Shown: positions 60,798 to 64,000 of the stretch, piece after piece
How positions within the stretch are numbered: the first letter of the stretch is position 1
How the letters are laid out: each line of letters starts with the position of its first letter
Assembly (NCBI GenBank): GCA_963791295.1
Contig: CAWBRY010000005.1
Location: 248,001-312,000 of the forward strand
DNA length: 64,000 nucleotides
Direction of reading: 5' to 3'
Source of the DNA: CAWBRY01 sp963791295
GTDB taxonomy: Bacteria; Bacteroidota; Bacteroidia; Chitinophagales; Chitinophagaceae
Translations under genes and position numbers: made by a program
The notes under the pieces: model-generated
The model's database searches: none
What the model was told of the DNA's origin: nothing
What the model saw: only the letters and a program-made list of their open reading frames with translations

Positions 60798-62063
60798 ATG
60801 AAAATACTCATTAAGCAAGCGCGGATTGTTGATCCCACCTCGCCTTTCAACAGCCAAACAACAGACATTTTCATCGACAACGGTTTCATCACCCAGATCA
60901 GCAAAACCATTTCAACAAAAGCAGATAAGGAGATCAAAAAGGAAAACCTTCATGTGTCTCCGGGTTGGATGGATATATTTTCCAATTTCGCAGATCCGGG
61001 AAATGAGTTCAAAGAAACTTTGGAATCCGGTTCCATGGCAGCCGTCGCCGGTGGCTATACCGATGTAATGCTTATTCCTAACACGACCCCGGTGATTCAC
61101 TCCAAATCCAACGTTGAATATATCGTTCAGAAATCGAAATCACTTCCCATCTCCGTTCATCCCATAGGCGCGATTACAAAAAATGCAGAAGGAAAGGAGT
61201 TAGCTGAAATGTATGATATGCGCGCCAGCGGAGCAATCGCTTTTAGCGACGGCATCTATCCTGTCCAGTCTTCAGGACTGCTGGTAAAGGCCCTTCAATA
61301 TGTAAAACCTTTTGCTGGCACGATCATCCAGGTGCCTGATGACCGAGGCATTAACCCGGAAGGATTGATGAGTGAGGGCATCGTCTCCACTCAAATGGGA
61401 CTACCAGGTAAGCCATCCCTGGGGGAAGAACTGATTGTGGCAAGGGATCTTGAATTGACGCGCTACGCGGATTCAAAAATTCATTTCACCGGCATTGCCT
61501 CAAAAAAATCGCTTGAATATATTCAAGCGGCCCGGACGAACAATAATGGAATTAGTTGTTCCGTCACACCCTACCATCTATACTTTTGTGACGAGGATTT
61601 GAAAAGTTATGATACAAACCTCAAAGTCAATCCACCACTTCGAACGAAAGCCGACAGGGAAAGTCTGAGGAAAGCAGTGTCCCAAGGCTTCGTCAGCTGC
61701 ATCGCTACTCATCATCTCCCTCACGAATACGACAGTAAGGTAGTGGAATTCGAGTATGCAAAATTTGGAATGATTGGTCTTGAATCCACCTATGCTGTCT
61801 TAAACCAATCCCTTCCCGAAGTGAGACAGGAAAAATGGGTTGAAATGCTCGCCATCAATCCCCGGAAAATATTTGGACTGGAATCGATCAGCATCAGTGA
61901 AGGATCGAAAGCAAGTCTGACTTTATTTGATCCTTCTCAAAAATGGATATTTACGAAAGAAGACATCAAATCTAAGTCACGGAATTCACCTTTTATCGGA
62001 AAAGAGCTGACAGGCAGGCCTTTGGGGATTATTAACAAAGACAACGTATTTTTAAAAGAATAA
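60798..62063 (+). CDS. dihydroorotase homologue lacking metal-site residues, probably non-catalytic
   Basis: A 421-residue amidohydrolase-fold protein, usually annotated as dihydroorotase. Normal DHOases have HxH in D-x-H-x-H-L-R-E-P-G; here the aligned segment is MDIFSNFADPG with F61 and N63. The catalytic Asp of TDHAPH is replaced (ATHHLPH, H305), and TPHHL is TPYHL. Other fold landmarks remain (PNTTPVIHS, KVNPPLRTKADRESL, GLESTYAVL). It therefore resembles the inactive PyrC'/pseudo-DHOase partners of aspartate transcarbamoylase. No pyrB is adjacent. It leads a run with a DUF4199 protein and two glycosyltransferases. Confidence 0.85.
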   Translation: MKILIKQARIVDPTSPFNSQTTDIFIDNGFITQISKTISTKADKEIKKENLHVSPGWMDIFSNFADPGNEFKETLESGSMAAVAGGYTDVMLIPNTTPVIHSKSNVEYIVQKSKSLPISVHPIGAITKNAEGKELAEMYDMRASGAIAFSDGIYPVQSSGLLVKALQYVKPFAGTIIQVPDDRGINPEGLMSEGIVSTQMGLPGKPSLGEELIVARDLELTRYADSKIHFTGIASKKSLEYIQAARTNNNGISCSVTPYHLYFCDEDLKSYDTNLKVNPPLRTKADRESLRKAVSQGFVSCIATHHLPHEYDSKVVEFEYAKFGMIGLESTYAVLNQSLPEVRQEKWVEMLAINPRKIFGLESISISEGSKASLTLFDPSQKWIFTKEDIKSKSRNSPFIGKELTGRPLGIINKDNVFLKE

Positions 62064-62072
62064 ACGGAATCC

Positions 62073-62594
62073 ATGGAATCCAGGAAACCTATAAGCCATA
62101 TTGTTGCCGGCGTGATCCTCGGTGCAACACTCATTGTTTTTCGACTCGTTATGTATTTCGGCGGTGTTGAAGAAACCGGAACCATGGCGTGGCTCCCGAT
62201 TTTTATCATGGTGGGCGGATTGATTGTGTTTGTGAATATGTATGGGAATGCAATGAAGAATGAAGTGACCTTCGGCAACCTGTTCTCCTATGGATATAAG
62301 ACAACGGCCGTCATGACCCTCGTCGTCATTCTTTGTTCGATCGTCTTTATTTTATTATTTCCAGAGGCCAAAGAAAAGGGATTCGAAATGGCCCGTCAAA
62401 AAATGACGGAAAAAGGAAACCTCACGGATGATGAAATAGAAAAAAGTCTTCAAATGGTCAGAAAGATGTTCTGGGTCTTCACCATTGGCGGCATCCTGCT
62501 TGTATATGCGATCGTTGGTGCGATTGGCTCGGCTATCGGCGCCGCGATTACAAAAAAGAAACCGGTTAATCCGGCAAATCAACTCAATTTTTGA
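62073..62594 (+). CDS. DUF4199 family membrane protein
   Basis: A 173-residue inner-membrane protein with four hydrophobic segments (about residues 8-28, 36-54, 72-92 and 128-152). A charged helix between segments three and four (EAKEKGFEMARQKMTEKGN) is typical of DUF4199. Function unknown; in Bacteroidota it commonly precedes a family-2 glycosyltransferase, as here. It starts 9 bases after the DHOase-like gene, and its stop overlaps the next start in a TGATG. Confidence 0.85.
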   Translation: MESRKPISHIVAGVILGATLIVFRLVMYFGGVEETGTMAWLPIFIMVGGLIVFVNMYGNAMKNEVTFGNLFSYGYKTTAVMTLVVILCSIVFILLFPEAKEKGFEMARQKMTEKGNLTDDEIEKSLQMVRKMFWVFTIGGILLVYAIVGAIGSAIGAAITKKKPVNPANQLNF

Positions 62595-63535
62595 TGGACA
62601 TTTCAATCGTCATACCTCTGCTAAATGAAGCCGAATCATTGCCGGAATTAACTGCGTGGATAGAAAAAGTGATGAAGGACAATCAATATAACTACGAGAT
62701 CATTTTCGTGGATGATGGAAGCAGCGACAATTCATGGAACACGATCGAAGAGTTAAGGCAAAAAAACTCCCGCATCAAGGGCATCAAGTTTCAACGCAAT
62801 TATGGAAAATCAGCCGCCCTCAATGAAGGATTCCGGGCGACGCAAGGCGATATCACGATTACCATGGATGCAGACCTTCAGGATAGTCCCGAAGAAATTC
62901 CTGGGCTTCGCAAAATGTTACTGGACGGTAATTACGATATTATTAGCGGGTGGAAAAAAAGGCGCCATGATAATGCTATCACTAAGAAAATTCCTTCGCG
63001 CTTCTTCAACGCTGTCACGCGCCAGGTATCAGGCATTAAACTGCATGATTTTAATTGCGGATTGAAAGCCTATCAAAAAAGAGTTGTGAAAGGAATAGAA
63101 GTCTACGGCGATACCCACCGCTATATCCCTGTCGTTGCCAAATGGGCCGGCTTTAAAAAGATTGGGGAAAAAGTCGTCGTTCACCAGGCACGTAAATATG
63201 GGAAATCCAAATTTGGATTGAGGAGATTTATCAATGGATTTTTAGATTTGTTGTCGATCACATTTGTTGGAAAATTTTCCAAACGGCCCATGCATTTTTT
63301 CGGTTTATGGGGTTCTATTTTTTTCCTGGTTGGGCTTGGCATCTCTATTTACCTAACCATATCCAAATTACTTGATCCGGCATTTGCCCTGACAAACAGA
63401 CCCGGGTTTTATATGGCTATGACATCTCTCATCCTGGGAATGCAATTGTTCCTGGCGGGCTTTATCGGGGAACTGATCTCGCGCAATTCGCCATCACGCA
63501 ATTCCTATATCATTGAAAAGAAAACGGGCTTATAA
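62594..63535 (+). CDS. family 2 glycosyltransferase, polyprenyl-phosphate-sugar synthase-like
   Basis: A 313-residue GT2 with a GT-A catalytic domain (residues 1 to about 225) and two C-terminal membrane segments (about 232-257 and 268-295). Motifs: IVIPLLNEAESLPEL (about 4-18), IIFVDDGSSDNSW (about 37-49) and metal-binding MDADLQDSP (about 92-100), then NCGLKAYQK. This is the DPM1/GtrB/ArnC layout, which moves a sugar from a nucleotide to undecaprenyl phosphate. The start is the ATG in TGATG overlapping the DUF4199 stop; a TTG one codon earlier is less likely. Confidence 0.92.
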   Translation: MDISIVIPLLNEAESLPELTAWIEKVMKDNQYNYEIIFVDDGSSDNSWNTIEELRQKNSRIKGIKFQRNYGKSAALNEGFRATQGDITITMDADLQDSPEEIPGLRKMLLDGNYDIISGWKKRRHDNAITKKIPSRFFNAVTRQVSGIKLHDFNCGLKAYQKRVVKGIEVYGDTHRYIPVVAKWAGFKKIGEKVVVHQARKYGKSKFGLRRFINGFLDLLSITFVGKFSKRPMHFFGLWGSIFFLVGLGISIYLTISKLLDPAFALTNRPGFYMAMTSLILGMQLFLAGFIGELISRNSPSRNSYIIEKKTGL

Positions 63536-64000
63536 TGGCAAAGGTCATTATAATAGGACCAGGCCACCCACTTCGAGGCGGCCTGGCAACATTCAATCAA
63601 CGGCTCGCCACGGAATTTATTCGATCTGGCCATGATTGTTCGATTTATTCCTTCTCTCTTCAATATCCTTCCCTTCTATTTCCCGGCAAGACGCAGTATA
63701 GTAGCGAACCGGCACCCGAAGGAATCAGGATCCATTCGTTCATTAACTCAATCAACCCATTTAATTGGATCAGGATCGGTAACCGGCTAAAGAAAGAAAA
63801 TCCGGAGATAGTGGTTGTCCGATATTGGCTGCCTTTCATGGGAGCAGCACTGGGCACCATTCTCCGAAGGGTTAGGAAGAATAAAAATACCCGCATCATC
63901 TGTATTGCAGATAACATCATTCCTCATGAGAAAAGGGCCGGAGATAAAATGTTCACCCGTTATTTTCTAAAAAGTTGCGATGCATTTATTACGATGAGTG
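63535..64000 (+). CDS. glycosyltransferase (GT4-like), 3' end outside the window
   Basis: An open frame of 155 residues runs to the window edge, starting at the ATG that overlaps the preceding stop in TAATG. The N-terminus MAKVIIIGPGHPLRGGLATFNQRLATEF is shown here only as its opening motif: a GT-B first strand, then the GG-A loop typical of GT4/glycosyltransferase-4-like N-terminal domains. Later landmarks are NPEIVVVRYWLPFMG and RIICIADNIIPHEKR. The nucleotide-sugar-binding C-terminal half is not visible, so the family is a good guess and the substrate is open. It is translationally coupled to the GT2 gene. Confidence 0.8.
   Translation, partial: MAKVIIIGPGHPLRGGLATFNQRLATEFIRSGHDCSIYSFSLQYPSLLFPGKTQYSSEPAPEGIRIHSFINSINPFNWIRIGNRLKKENPEIVVVRYWLPFMGAALGTILRRVRKNKNTRIICIADNIIPHEKRAGDKMFTRYFLKSCDAFITMS

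Overview
The window looks like chromosomal core sequence from a member of the Bacteroidota, most likely Chitinophagales/Chitinophagaceae. Pointers are an outer-membrane TonB receptor and a DUF5686 protein that both begin with a carboxypeptidase-regulatory-like domain, DUF4199 and DUF2279 proteins, a fused FtcD, the miaB / sigma-54 activator / lptE / secG / mltG gene run, and promoter-like sequences of the TTG-N(19-22)-TAnnTTTG type. I see no prophage, insertion sequence, CRISPR array or rRNA. RNA genes are one tRNA-Gly(CCC) and a tandem pair of tRNA-Pro genes (GGG and CGG).

Layout. 1-3.4 kb: the 3' part of an ABC-F ATPase and a secreted TPR protein. 3.4-8.6 kb (minus strand): hutI, a secreted GH5 glycosidase, a secreted PIG-L deacetylase and ftcD in one tight array. 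8.7-15.7 kb: a coiled-coil protein, a TonB receptor, purC, a membrane protein, a lipoprotein and a YbhE-type lactonase. 15.8-22.2 kb (minus): trhO, a DUF5686 outer-membrane protein, a small membrane protein and a penicillin-acylase-family Ntn hydrolase. 22.3-27.9 kb: lemA plus an M48 protease, pcm, a phosphohexomutase, a DUF2279 protein and a PyrR-like phosphoribosyltransferase. 27.9-34.9 kb: two halves of an HdrBC/GlpC-like Fe-S oxidoreductase, separated by a minus-strand run (ATP-grasp, LysE, DinB, APC permease) and a small membrane protein. 35-42.2 kb: miaB, sigma-54 activator, lptE, a repeat protein, secG, mltG and a YihY protein. 42.3-44 kb: two thioredoxin-fold proteins and a SpoU methyltransferase.

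The most coherent system is 44.2-54.7 kb. It is an apparently complete reductive pyrimidine-degradation operon: NCS1 nucleobase permease, PreT+PreA dihydropyrimidine dehydrogenase, dihydropyrimidinase, beta-ureidopropionase, class III aminotransferase and CoA-acylating (methyl)malonate-semialdehyde dehydrogenase. Together these would import uracil or thymine and convert it to acetyl-CoA or propionyl-CoA. A secreted protein of unknown function sits inside the operon, and the two widest gaps in it carry related AT-rich inverted repeats built on a heptamer. An AsmA-like protein follows closely.

57.8-64 kb: a voltage-gated-type K+ channel with a C-terminal zinc ribbon, a two-domain ChrA transporter, a GNAT acetyltransferase bracketed by a 19-bp duplication of a tRNA-Pro 3' end, the tRNA-Pro pair, a dihydroorotase homologue that has lost its metal-binding residues, a DUF4199 protein and two glycosyltransferases, the last cut by the window edge.
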